A DNA stretch of 64,000 nt from Dolomedes plantarius (Eukaryota > Arthropoda > Arachnida > Araneae > Dolomedidae), in contig OU015495.1 of assembly GCA_907164885.2 (NCBI GenBank), positions 710,230-774,229 of the forward strand. Reading direction: 5' to 3'. The position numbers and the translations under genes are program-made. The notes beneath the pieces are model-generated. The model worked only from the letters and a program-made list of their open reading frames with translations, searched no databases and was not told where the DNA came from. Position 1 is the first letter of the stretch. Each line of letters opens with the position of its first letter. This document shows positions 45,701-58,200 of this stretch, in pieces.

Positions 45701-48700
45701 GATGTCTTCCAAATCTTGAGGATCCGCCAAATAGTTAGGGTCAATGACAGGAGGTATATATGGATTGGACGATTGTAGAGTGACGGTACCTCGACTCCTG
45801 GGATGAAGGATTTGGGAGAAGCAAATCATTATTGGTTGATTTTCATACGGACTATATACTTGACTGTAAACCTAAAATATAAGAATCTAATGTAACTAAT
45901 TGTTATGAAGTCATGAAAGTGATTATGACTATTTTGACCTTGAATATAGATACCTTAATGAAGTACCGCGAATTCCACAATATATGTTTAAAGACTATAT
46001 AATAGTTTGAGATATTTTTCACCTTGAGTTATTTATTTACCTGTGGCTTCAAATTCCATTGCTGTTGGGGTATTATAGTAGAACCTTCAGAGAAATATAT
46101 TTCATAATTTGGATAGTCTATTTTTGGATTTATCTTGTCACCAAGGAGGATTGCTATATTTGATACTCCTTCTACAGTGGCAAGTGGACCTAAAGAAATA
46201 ATTTTATTAAAAAGTCTAGACGTTATATGTTATATACGCTGGTAATATACTACATTTAAGTCTTTAATTCGTGATTTTTTTTCTATTTTACCACTCTGGG
46301 CTCAATTTTCATTGAAGCAAAGTGTATTAAAGATCAACAAAAAATTCAGTTTATAATATTACCTAATAAAGAATACATAATCCTTCAAATACACAAATCC
46401 TTCAAACCTCTAACGTATACATACGCTACACTCGACATATATTGATAACATACGCTACACTCGATTTTAGGACACCCAGTTTGGATGAAATAGCTCACAC
46501 AGAAAGATGACACAAATGGCATACTATGATAAGCCCGCGTTGTAACACGGTAATCTGAGGTCCACGAGGCATAGCTCCACTACAATGAATGAATAGTTAA
46601 TGGAAAATCAGCTGCTTTTTATTTTACCCATGTCCCAGCATACCGTTCGGCGAACTCAGTATTTGCATATTTGCCGATTTTCTGCAGTGTCCAAATACTT
46701 TTTTCCATATAGTGTATATACACTCATGTTCAAAATTAAGAGAATTTTCAGATTTTGTAGATTATCTCCAGAACTACTGGACAGATTTTAATGAAATTTG
46801 GTATGCATATAGGTTGATATAATGCAAAAACAATAACCTTTCAACTGTTATAATACACACGCATGATCGTGCATAAGACTCATCAGCATCGGAAGGCATA
46901 AAACAGAGCTTACAATATCGAACAAAAAATGGGTTAATAGGGGGTATGGTCCCTTCTTACAGTTATACAGCTCTCATAACGAGCATTCATATTGAAAATC
47001 AGGCAATTTATGAGTCTCTATGGCAGTTGCTCCCACTCATCCAGCAACGCAGTTTTCAGGCCCTAGATGGTTCTGAGAGGTGGAAAGCGAATTGAAACTG
47101 CCCTCCCCAGAGCGTCTCAGACAAGCGTTATAGGGATTAGGTCGGGAGATCTGGATGGCCAATTCCTCTGGTGAATATCCTCTTTTTCTAGAAATTCGTG
47201 GACCAGATAAATTCTATCTGGGAGCCCGTTGTCGTCCATTAAAATGAAATCAGGGCCAACTTCACCCTTGAAAAGGCGAACATAGGTCTCTAGAGCTCAT
47301 CCCTAAACCTCACACCAGTCACAGAGCCTCTGTCAAACACAGGGAGGGATGTGAGCCTATCCAACATGATGCCTTCCAAGACCATCAAACCTCCGCTGCC
47401 ATAGTGGTCTCTTTCAAGGACGTTGGAGTGCAGGTAACGGGTCCCTGGTTCTTTCCAGATTAAGGTACGTCGAGAATCAGTGCCCAGGCTGAATTGCGAC
47501 TTGTCTGGGAAGAGAAAATTACCTCACTGCAGTCTGGTCCAAGGCTGATGTTGTCTGCACCAAGCTAAACGGTTGCACACCCTCCATGTGTCAGACAGAG
47601 AGTCCCTGAGTGGTGAGAGATATAAGGATGAGATCATACAAGCCTATGTTCGAATTTTGAAGGGAGTAGTTGGAACGACATTTTTAAGAATGACAACGCC
47701 CGTCCTCATAAGGCTCACCTAGTAGACTATTATCTTGGAATTGAGGATATACGCCGGATGGATTAGCCAGCCAGATACCTAGACCTAAATCCAATTGAAC
47801 ATGTCTAGGACAATATTGGCAGGGCAAATGCGCTCCCCATCCCCCTCAGAGAACCATCCAGGATCGGAAAACTGCGTTGCTGCAGGAGTGCGACTTACCT
47901 CCATAGGGACTCAGCAAACGGCTTCGTTTCCAATATGGGATCGCACAGTAAGAGGCGTCCATACCCCCTATTAAAGTCATTTTATGTTCGATCTTGCAAT
48001 GTCGGTTTTGGACATTCCTGTGCTGATGAGCCTAACTGACGATTATGAGTGCGACCAGGTCTGTTCTATGGTGTAATATTTTCTCTTATATACACAGTCC
48101 AGTCATATTAATGTGACCACCGCCTACTTTTGACTTTAATGTTAAATAACCAATCTCAGAAGGCACGTGTCATAAGCAAATTTAGTGGATATATAAAGTG
48201 TGTTGTAGGCATTCGGAAAACATTTCAGTTCTTGCAGTCATGCAGAAACGGAGCGATATATTTGACGTCCAAAAGGGCATGATCATTGGATTTCGGGCCA
48301 AGGGTGGAAGCATTTCCGAAACGGCTAATTTTGTAAACTGTTCTCGGGCCGCCGTGGTAAAAGTATACCGTGCATAGAAAAATGGCACTATCCAAAATCA
48401 GCGACGTGGCAAGTGTGGTTCACCACGGGCCATAGATGGCAGAGGTGAACGGAGGCTGCGGAGATGCGTTCGGGCAAATATACGTGCAACCGTTGAGCAA
48501 CTGACCGTCCAGATGAACAAAGGGGCTACTAACAGTGTCTCCACAACGACGGTTCAGTGAACGTTGCTGCATATGGGCCTCCGCAGCAGACGCCTGGTTA
48601 ATGCACCTATGCTGACTGCTGTTCATCGGCGACGAAGGCTGGAATTTGCACGCCAGTAACGCAACTGGACTTCCATTGAGTGGAGACGGGTGGCTTTTTC

Positions 48701-51128
48701 CGATGAATCACGTTTTGTGCTCCATCGGACAGATGCACGTTGGCGTATACGACGTGTCACGTCTGAAAGCAAACACCCTGCAACAATTGCTGGATGGGTC
48801 CAAGCTAGAGGAGGAAGCAACATGGTCTGGGGAATATTTTCGTGGTATTCTCTGGGTTCCCTCATAATTGTGGAAGGCACGATGGATCAACACAAGTATC
48901 CATCTATCCTTACGGACCATGTTCACCCCTACATGCGAATTGTTTTTCCTCAGGATGATGGCATCTACCAGCAGGACAATGCGACAGACATATCATAAAG
49001 CTCGCAGTGTACGTGCGTGGTTCAAAGAGCACCAGGATGAGTTTACCGTTCTCCCTTGGCCAGAAAATTCCCTGGACTTGAACCCAATTAAGAATCTATG
49101 GGACCACCTCGATCGGGTTGTTCACAACATGGAACTTAACCCGCGCAACCTAGCGCAGCTGGCCACGGCCCTAGAGTCGGCATGGCTCAACATCCCAGTG
49201 AACACCTTCAGGAACCTAATTGACTCTCTTCCTCCACGTCTCGCAGCGGTCCGCTCTGCGAAAGGTGATTATTCTGGGTTTTGACAGGTGGTCACATTAA
49301 TGTGACTGGACTATGTAACTAAATATCCATACCCAATTTCATTAAAATCCGTCCATTAGTTTTCCAGAAATTCGATAAAATGTGAACATTTTCTTAATTT
49401 TGAACACTAATGTGTATATACACTGAAGTGCCACTGAATTAGGGATACCTACCTAGTAACGAGTTGGGCCTCCTCTGGCCTTGATAACGGCTGCCACACG
49501 ACGAGGCATAGATTCAAGAAGTTTCTGGAAACGTTCCACAGGAATGGCTTGCCAAATTTTGGCTAAAGCTGTCCATAATTCAGTAAGGTTCTTTGGTGCT
49601 GTGTGATGGCCTTTCACGCCTTGTTCCAAAACATCCCAAAGATGCTCAATAGGATTTTTGTCTGGGCTTCTAGGTGGCCAATTCATGACAGAGAAGTCAG
49701 AGGAATGCTCATCCAACCAGCCAGTATCCAACCGGGACTTGTGAGAGGTACAGTTGTCTTGCTGGAAAACTCCATTACCGTGCGGATAACAGAACAGCAT
49801 AAACGGATGGAGGTGATCACCCAGCAACTCTACGTACCGAATTGCATTTAGGGAGGTTGGTACACGCACCAAAGATCCCAAACTGTGCCACGAAAAAACA
49901 CCCCAGACCATGATTGAGCCACCATGCCCTTGTACAGTTCCATCCAGGCATGCAGGATCCATGGCTTCATGAGACAGAAGCCATATTCTCAGCCTCCCGT
50001 CGGCGTTAAGTAGTCGTAATCGAGACTCATCACTCCATGCTACTCGTTTCCAGTCCTCTACACTCCAGTCTCTGTGCTCTCTTGCCCAGGCAAGACGTGC
50101 AGCCCGATGGCGAGTATAGAGCAATGGTACTCTCGTAGGTCGACGGCTCCCGAAACCCATACGGTGAAGCGAGCGTTGCGCAGTCCGTTTACTGACTGTA
50201 CGACTGGCACCGTCATTTAACTGGGTGGTAATTTGAGCTAATGTTTGGCTTCGCTGGCTACGTACAATACGCCTGAGCCGTCTCTTACCACTCACTGTCA
50301 AGGCTAATTGTCCTTTGCAGTGTGCCCGATCGCTAGTTTTTTTTTCCACCATCCATGTATTCTTGGTATACTCTTGACACTGTCGACCTTGAAAATCCTA
50401 GCTGTCTGAAGATTTCGGAAATTGAATGGCCCATGCGTCGCGCACCTACGATTTGTCCGCGATCGAAGGCGTCTAAATCAGGCAGTTTACCCATACTGGC
50501 AATTCCAACAACTATTTCAGAACAAACACAGTACGCGCTATATATGCAGTTACCACAACGCCCTCAATTGCGCATACATGATAAACAGCGCTACACAATT
50601 TGCATAGGCTTTGCTATCCCTAATTCAGTGGCACTTCAGTGTATATATATGTGTGTGTGTGTATGTGTGTAATATGTTAAATATTATGCCCTCCATTCTA
50701 ACATTAAAACTCCTTTTCCTAAATCCAATCCCCAGTAATATCAATTTATCGCTTTAAAACCCTTAGCCACAAAACTTCCCATGAACCACATGCCTTTGCA
50801 TTTCTACACGTGTATATATCCGAATTCAAGAGTGTGTTAACTTCCTGAGCCCCTAAATCTGCTGACCTTACAAATAATAGTCACATGTCTACCTCGCCCT
50901 TAATGTGGAATGGTGATATTTTTCCGAGCCGTTCTTCTGGAATGAACGGATGTATGTTCGCTCTAATAAACCATGTACAAAGAAGTTTAGCCCGACTGCA
51001 TTTAAATTTAATTTTTATTCCTTTCAGGCTGAGTCTAGCTCCAGCCATGTAAATATGAGCTAGTTTTCGCTTTCAGGTTATAATTTAAGGAAGTGATGTA
51101 ATGGGTATATTTCATATACATACATAAT

Positions 51129-51183
<55 letters not shown>

Positions 51184-52210
51184 GTGGTTATCAAAATAAT
51201 GGAAACACCTATCAATATTACTGGTGTTTTTTAATGTGCTTCGTATTCCTTAAAAAACAAGTCTGGCCACCGGTATTTTTTTTATGTAATATAGTGTATG
51301 TATTATTCTACTGTCAGGTAGCAGTAATGAAGCTAAGGGCATCGTGCTTTTGGTGGGAACAGCGTAAAATGTCAAACCTTGCAGACCTTGCAAAAAGGAC
51401 AAATTGTTGGAGTGCGCTTAAATTGGAGTATCTGTTACTGAAACCCCCAGGTTAATGGGTGTGTTTCGAGCTATGGTATCGAAAGTCATGATAGCTTGCA
51501 GAGTGCATGGAAAAACATCCTTTGCCAAACAGAATAATGGACGAAAGGGATAGCTGAGTGAAAGAGACGGACGAGGTATTGAAGCGGATTGTGACAAGAA
51601 GAAAGACAACAACTCCAACCAAAATGACCGAAGAGCTCAATCTGCATCTGCATGTTCCGGTATCAACCATTAGAGGTAGAAGGGAGCTTCACAAATAAAG
51701 CATTTACGGAAGAGTAGCTATTCCCAAGACACTTGTAATAGATGCCAGTACAAAATATCGTCCACAATGATGCCACGAGTCCAAATCCTGGTCGAGTAAT
51801 ATGTTGAAAAACGACATTTGGTCCGATGTATCATTGTTCACATTGTTCCTTGCAACAGGACTTGCGTATGTCTGGAGAACACTTACACAAGCGTAAGATT
51901 CTGGCTGTCTCAACTCAACTGTCAATCATGGAGGTAGAACTATCAGGGTTTTGATGGTTTTCGCTCGGGATCTCATGGTTTTCTTCAGGCCCTATTGTAA
52001 CCCTAAAAGAGAGATTGAATGGGAAGGACTATGGCGAAATTTTAGCTCACTAGTCCATCCTATGGTGCAAACATTGTTTCTTGCAGAAGATGGCGTTCTC
52101 CAGGATGATAATCTCCGTATACATACAGCTAAATCTATGGTATGGGTCTAAAGTATGGGTTTGAAGAGTATGAAAAAGCAGTCAATTATCTTATCTTGCC
52201 CTGTATATAA

Positions 52211-52271
<61 letters not shown>

Positions 52272-55200
52272 GTATGTTCGTCTATAATTCACCGCAGTTT
52301 TGCCGGCCATTTTATTATGGGCACTATATAAGCGGACGAGTATTCCCCGCTATGAAGGGACGACACAAACGGAGGCATTTTAGTGGCGCTTCACCGTGTT
52401 TTGATCCCAGCACCCTCAGCACCGAAAGCCAACGCGGTGTACCACAGGGCCGCCAGGGCCCTACACTAAAGTATATTATATGCATGTTGATGAAAACGTC
52501 ATTTAGACAGCTATTAAGTAACAAGTCAGAAATTTACCGCTGTCGTGTGTACCAACTTCATTTAGACAGTTATTAGTAAGTGAAAATGTACTATTACCTG
52601 TTCTGTTATGCATGAAACGTTTGATATTTCGATCGTCCGATATCTTCCGAGTAAGTTCACGGATGGTTGGACTGAGGGAAAAATCAACTGTAGTTCCTCC
52701 GTGGTCTTGTAAGTTTCGACCCACTGGAAGATCAGCATGAACAGGAATCTGTCGAGAATATGAAAAGCGATTAAAGATGTGCGTTCATTTTTTTTTCAAT
52801 TACTTTTCTGTAAGTTTTAGGTCGGCTTCCGACTGGAAGCTAAGCTGGAGCCGCAGCCATCAGTAGTGTTGTTTAGGGTTTATCCAGACAGCATATTCCC
52901 ATTCCTTACATGAAATCGTGCCATTACATCGTTTTGCTGCTGCTGATTGGTCAATTGAGTTTGCATCGGTAATTGCCATAATATTTGATCCTAAGAGCAT
53001 TTTAAATGAGATAAATGCTAAAATCTATTTCTTAGTTGCTTTCATTTTGATAATTGCATAATGTTTGATCCTAAGCGCATTTTAAATGAGATAAAATCTA
53101 TTTTTCAGTTGCTTTATTTTTTTATATATTTTTTATGCTATATTTTACAAGAAACGTGATTTTTTTTTTAATTGGCGCCACCTATTAATATAAAAGTAAT
53201 TTAAAGTGACAAGCTATTTGTAAAAGAAATTTTCGCCATAAATGCCTTCCTATTTGTTTTATTTTGCATGGAAAATTTTACGAAATTACCAATTTCCATA
53301 GTAATTTCACTGTAAAATTTTAGGAATAGTATAAAATAGAGTAAATATTACCCGAATTTGACTTTTTTCTTAAATTTAATTGTTGAAATAAAAAAGGAAA
53401 GATATTTTTCTTTTTTTTAATTTAAATGTTGAATTAATAACCTCTTCATCATCAGTATAATTTAAAATTTAATAATTTATAAATATAATCAGAAATCATG
53501 CAAATTGCTTAAATAGAAAATTTTGATTTTAGATGCTTACATGGAATTATGAAAGAATTCAGTCAAAAAATTTTATAAACAAATAGCTTGTCATTTTAAT
53601 GTACACATGAATGCATATGCTTTTGCTTTTACATTAACAGATGGCGCCACTTAATAAAAAAATCAATTGAAATAATCAACGTTCCTTGACATTAAAGATG
53701 ACATATTTTATTCTTGTAAACGTATAAGAGAGAAAACTTTATTTGAATAATGAAAACAACTTAATAATATAGCAAAGTAATGTTTACGAGCAAACAAAAC
53801 GGGTACCAGATGGATTTGACGATCTTGAGTTCCACTGTGTATTTGTCAACTCCCCAAATTGCTTGACCCATTTATTGCAAACCGTTAAATTTTGAACGTT
53901 TATGCGTACTACGATACTATTATTTTAAATAGATTCTATTTCGTTCAAAAATAGTGATGGAAGTTTTGATTCTTGAAAAACGAACATGCTTGCATCAGCG
54001 CATCAAATACACAATTTCCGATGCAAACTCAATTGACCAATCAGCAGCCGCAAAACGATGTAATGGCACGATTTCATGTAAGGAATGGGAATATGCATCC
54101 CGACAGGGGGCATTTATAGCAATGATAATAAAGTAAGTTTTAAGCTTTTAGAACTGGAAATATGTGACAAAATTAAAAAAATAAAAGAAACACGAATACT
54201 TCATTCTTAAAATCTTAAAAATTATTTTCGAAAAAATTAAATCTAATTACACAACATTTAAAAAAATTATCTTCAATCATCTAATCGGAAATATTATTAA
54301 ACTTTTCTGACTTCTGGCTAAATGAAGATTTAAAACATTTTTATGTGTTTCTATATTTACGGAATAAAACATTTTCCAAATAAATTTACGATCATGCCGT
54401 AAAAACGAATACACTGGTCAAATATTTCTTTCTTTTCAACTGTTCAGATCACCTGAAATAATTGACTTTCAGATAAAAATATATTTTACACTCGTTGTGT
54501 TAAATGAAACAGTTTGAGTTGCCGAATTCATTTTTATTTTCGTGAGACTTGATGCAAAATTTGAAATTTATTCATTTCAAACTGAGACTGGAACATTAAC
54601 CGAATACTGTTGTTGTTTAAATCTCGGAGTTTTGGGAATGTATATGACTGTGATGTAAATTCATGTATTGAGTTACTTTTTACCAACATTTTTCTGCTCA
54701 GAGTGTTTCAGTTTGAAATTATTTTCGCTATGACGATTGGCGGAGTTTAAATTCGTATCCTTTCGTTATTGATAGTCAGGGCAATCCATAATGTAGAATC
54801 CATAATGTAACCAGGGTGATCCTTGTATTCAGCGCGTATGTATCTCGGTACTAAGGTTGTTCGGTCCAGTTTCCGCCATGCGCCATTCAATGCTCTAAGA
54901 TGGGTATGGGCACATTAAATCTATAGGCATGAGAGTAACTCCGTGACGTTTGTAGGATTGGGCAGACGGTATGCAGACGGCCCACCAGATGTTGCTCTAG
55001 GGAGGGATCATTCAAAATTACGTTGGCACCTGGCAGAAAGTCGTCCTCAGACCCATATGGTGCCCAATAACCGTGACCTAAACAGAAGACCTTCTTTGTC
55101 CTGCAGCCTTAAGGGTCAATGTTTATCCGATCGATAGGAATTAGTAACAACATTGACAATCATATAGACTCTTAAGTTCACCTTGCTTGAGGTTTCTTTG

Positions 55201-58200
55201 CCTTTCAATATTCAAAGATTTAAAAGAAATTGTAGTGCTAGGATGTGTTTGTCTTTAAAATCACCTCTATCAGTGATAACACTTATTTTAATGATAACGT
55301 CTCCACTATCGAAAAAGAATGTTAGTCATTAAACTTAACTGCTTGTGGTTTTCCTTCCTGTTTTGGATCTCATGGTCAATAATTTTGTAGTAATCTCTTT
55401 CAAATAAAATGTTGTTGTTTCTAAGCCTCCTGGACTAGAAAATGCTTGACCAGGTCCATGAGGCTCTGTCGTGTGAGTGAAAGGGAGGCAGTAGTAACCA
55501 TGTAAGCATGTAGCAAAAATTATGTCATGTGTCAAAATAAAATAAAAAACGTGTTTGACCCATACTACCTAGGTATTACAATTAATGTTTAACACTGACT
55601 ATTTTCTATTTTGTTATTTGGTTTATCATGTCGTTGTTTGAGTCTCCATTATATCTTTATTGGTAACTCTCACCTGGAATAACTTTTTCTTTTCTGATTA
55701 TGTATATCATATTGCAGGCACAACAGTTCACATTAAACAAAAAATTCAATAAATTAAAATAATAGCCTTAAAAGTGTTTAAATCTTACATTGAATTTGCT
55801 CAGCTCGTCTTTGGGACCAATGCCAGAGAGCATGAGCAACTGGGGAGTGTTAATAGCTCCGGCAGACAATATAACCTCACGCTTTGCTCGAATTCTATAT
55901 GTAGAGCCTTTAAAATCAACTACTACTCCATTAGCACAGCGTCTTTTTATTATGATCTACAAAAAAAAATCAATTATTGATAATGGTAATAAGCAATTAA
56001 AAAAATATCTCCCTAAGTAAATTTTATATAATTCATTAAATTGAAATGCAATAAAAGCATTTGCTAAGCATTATACACTGAAGTGCCACTGAATTAGGGA
56101 TAGCAAAGCCTATGCAAATTGTGTAGCGCTGCGCATCATGTATGCGCAAGTGAGGGCGCTGTGGTAACTGCATATATAGCGCGTACTGTGGTTGATCTGA
56201 ATTAGTTGTTGGAATTGACAGTATGGGTAAACTGCCTGATTTAGACGCCTTCGATCGCGGACAAATCGTAGGTGCGCGACGCATGGGCCATTCAATTTCC
56301 TAAATCGTCAGACAGCTAGGATTTTCAAGGTCGACAGTGTCAAGAGTATACCAAGAATACATGGATGGTGGAAAAAAAACTAGCTATTGGGCAAACTGCA
56401 AAGGACAATTAGCCTTGACAGTGCGTGGTGAGAGACGGCTCAGGTGTATTGTACGTAGCCAGCGAAGCCAAACATTAGCTCAAATTACCACCCAGTTTAA
56501 TGACGGTGCCAGTCGTATAGTCAGTAAACGGACTGTGCAATGCTCGCTTCACCATATGGGTTTCGGGAGCCGTCGATCTACGAGAGTACCATTGCTCTAT
56601 ACTCGCCATCGGGCTGCACGTCTTGCCTGGGCAAGAGAGCACAGAGACTGGAGTGTAGAGGACTGGAAGCGAGTAGCATGGAGTGACGAGTCTCGATTCC
56701 GACTACTTAACGCCGACGGGAGGCTGAGAATATGGCGTCAGGCTCATGAAACCAGGGATCCTGCATGCCTGGCTGGAACTGTACAAGGGCATGGTGGCTC
56801 AATCATGGTCTGGGGTGTTTTTTCGTGGCACAGTTTGGGATCTTTGGTGCGTGTACCAACCTCCCTCAATGCAATTCGGTACGTAGAGTTGCTGGGTGAT
56901 CACCTCCATCCGTTTATGCTGTTCTGTTATCCCCACGGTAATGGAGTTTTCCAGCAAGACAACTGTACCTCTCACAAGTCCCGGTTGGATACTGGCTGGT
57001 TGGATGAGCATTCCTCTCACTTCTCTGTCATGAATTTGCCACCTAGAAGCCCAGACTTAAATCCTATTGAGCATCTTTGGGATGTTTTGGAACAAGGCGT
57101 GAAAGGCCATCACACTGCACCAAAGAACCTTTGCTGCACCAAAGAAACTTGTTGAATCTATGCCTCGTCTTGTGGCAGCCGTTATCAAGGCCAGAGAAGG
57201 CCCAACTCGTTACTAGGTAGGTATCCCTAATTCAGTGGTACTTCAGTGTATTACGCTTCAAGAATTTTTTTTATTAAACAACATAAGGTATATAATATAT
57301 CTTAATTGATTTCATTTTCATTTACTTACACCCATGTCCATAAATTAAGGATAATTCAGAATCACACGGAAATCGAACTCTAAAGTAAAAATTTCACCTT
57401 TAGAATTATCACACATATCTTCAAGAATAATATGCAAATTACAGGAAGCCACCAGATGACGACGATAGTACGTCAAAATGACGAGAGTGTAAGAGAGGGG
57501 TATATAAGGAATGATGGCAAAGAAGTAAAATTGTTCACAAGCGTTCTGTAAGCTGCTCAGTGTCATAACCGAAGAGTTATGACACAGAGGTCGGATGTGG
57601 ATGATATTTTACGTGGTAGAATTATCAGCCGCCTGGAATATGGGTGTACTCAGATGGAAGTATCCGAGGAACTTGGAATTGCCCAAAGTGTCATCTCTAG
57701 GCTTTGGCAACGATTCCAACATGATGGAAATGTCAGTAGACGTTACAGTAAAGGTCTCCCCTGAAGTTACAACGCCGAATGAAGACCGGTATTTGGCAGT
57801 AACTGCCAAAAGAAGGAGACGGAGCACATCATCCGACCTGTCTCATCCGATATCTGCAGCCACGGGTACCACAGTTTCAAGGCAAACCGTATACAGACGT
57901 TTGGGAAATATTTGTCTATATGGTCGCAGGCCTGTCAGATGTGTTCAGCTCACGGCAACTCACTGTCGGCAGCGATTAGCCTGGAGTAGAGAACATGCAA
58001 TGTGGACATCGTAACAGTGGTCTTGTGTGATGTTTTCTGACGAGTCCAGGTTTATCTTGCAGTCTAGTTCACGTCGGACTTTCATATGGAGAATGCCAGG
58101 TAAACGTTACCCCCAAGGCAACATCATTGAACGACACTGTTACGGTGGTGCAGGATTGCTCCTTTGGGGTGGAATTATACTGGGCTACAAAACAGATCTG

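Larger units (their letters stand above)
46721..49414. mobile_element. Tc1-like element with palindromic interior, host of a nested element
   Basis: Ends CACTCATGTTCAAAATTAAG and (reverse complement) CACATTAGTGTTCAAAATTA, TA on both sides (46719-46720, 49415-49416). The interior is two inverted copies of the 3' half of a Tc1 element: 46721 to about 47310 on the minus strand and about 47620 to the right end on the plus strand, with 47310-47620 between. A second Tc1-like element (48093-49315) is nested in the right arm. Confidence 0.78.
52749..55788 (-). other. Intron 7 of gene B
   Basis: Aligns with gene A intron 7 at both ends and at about 54120-55400. Specific to B are the fold-back element 52884-54107 and the retroposon-like insertion 55411-55534. 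A diverged tandem repeat with TTGATCCTAAG-GCATTTTAAA lies at about 52979-53120. Confidence 0.6.
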
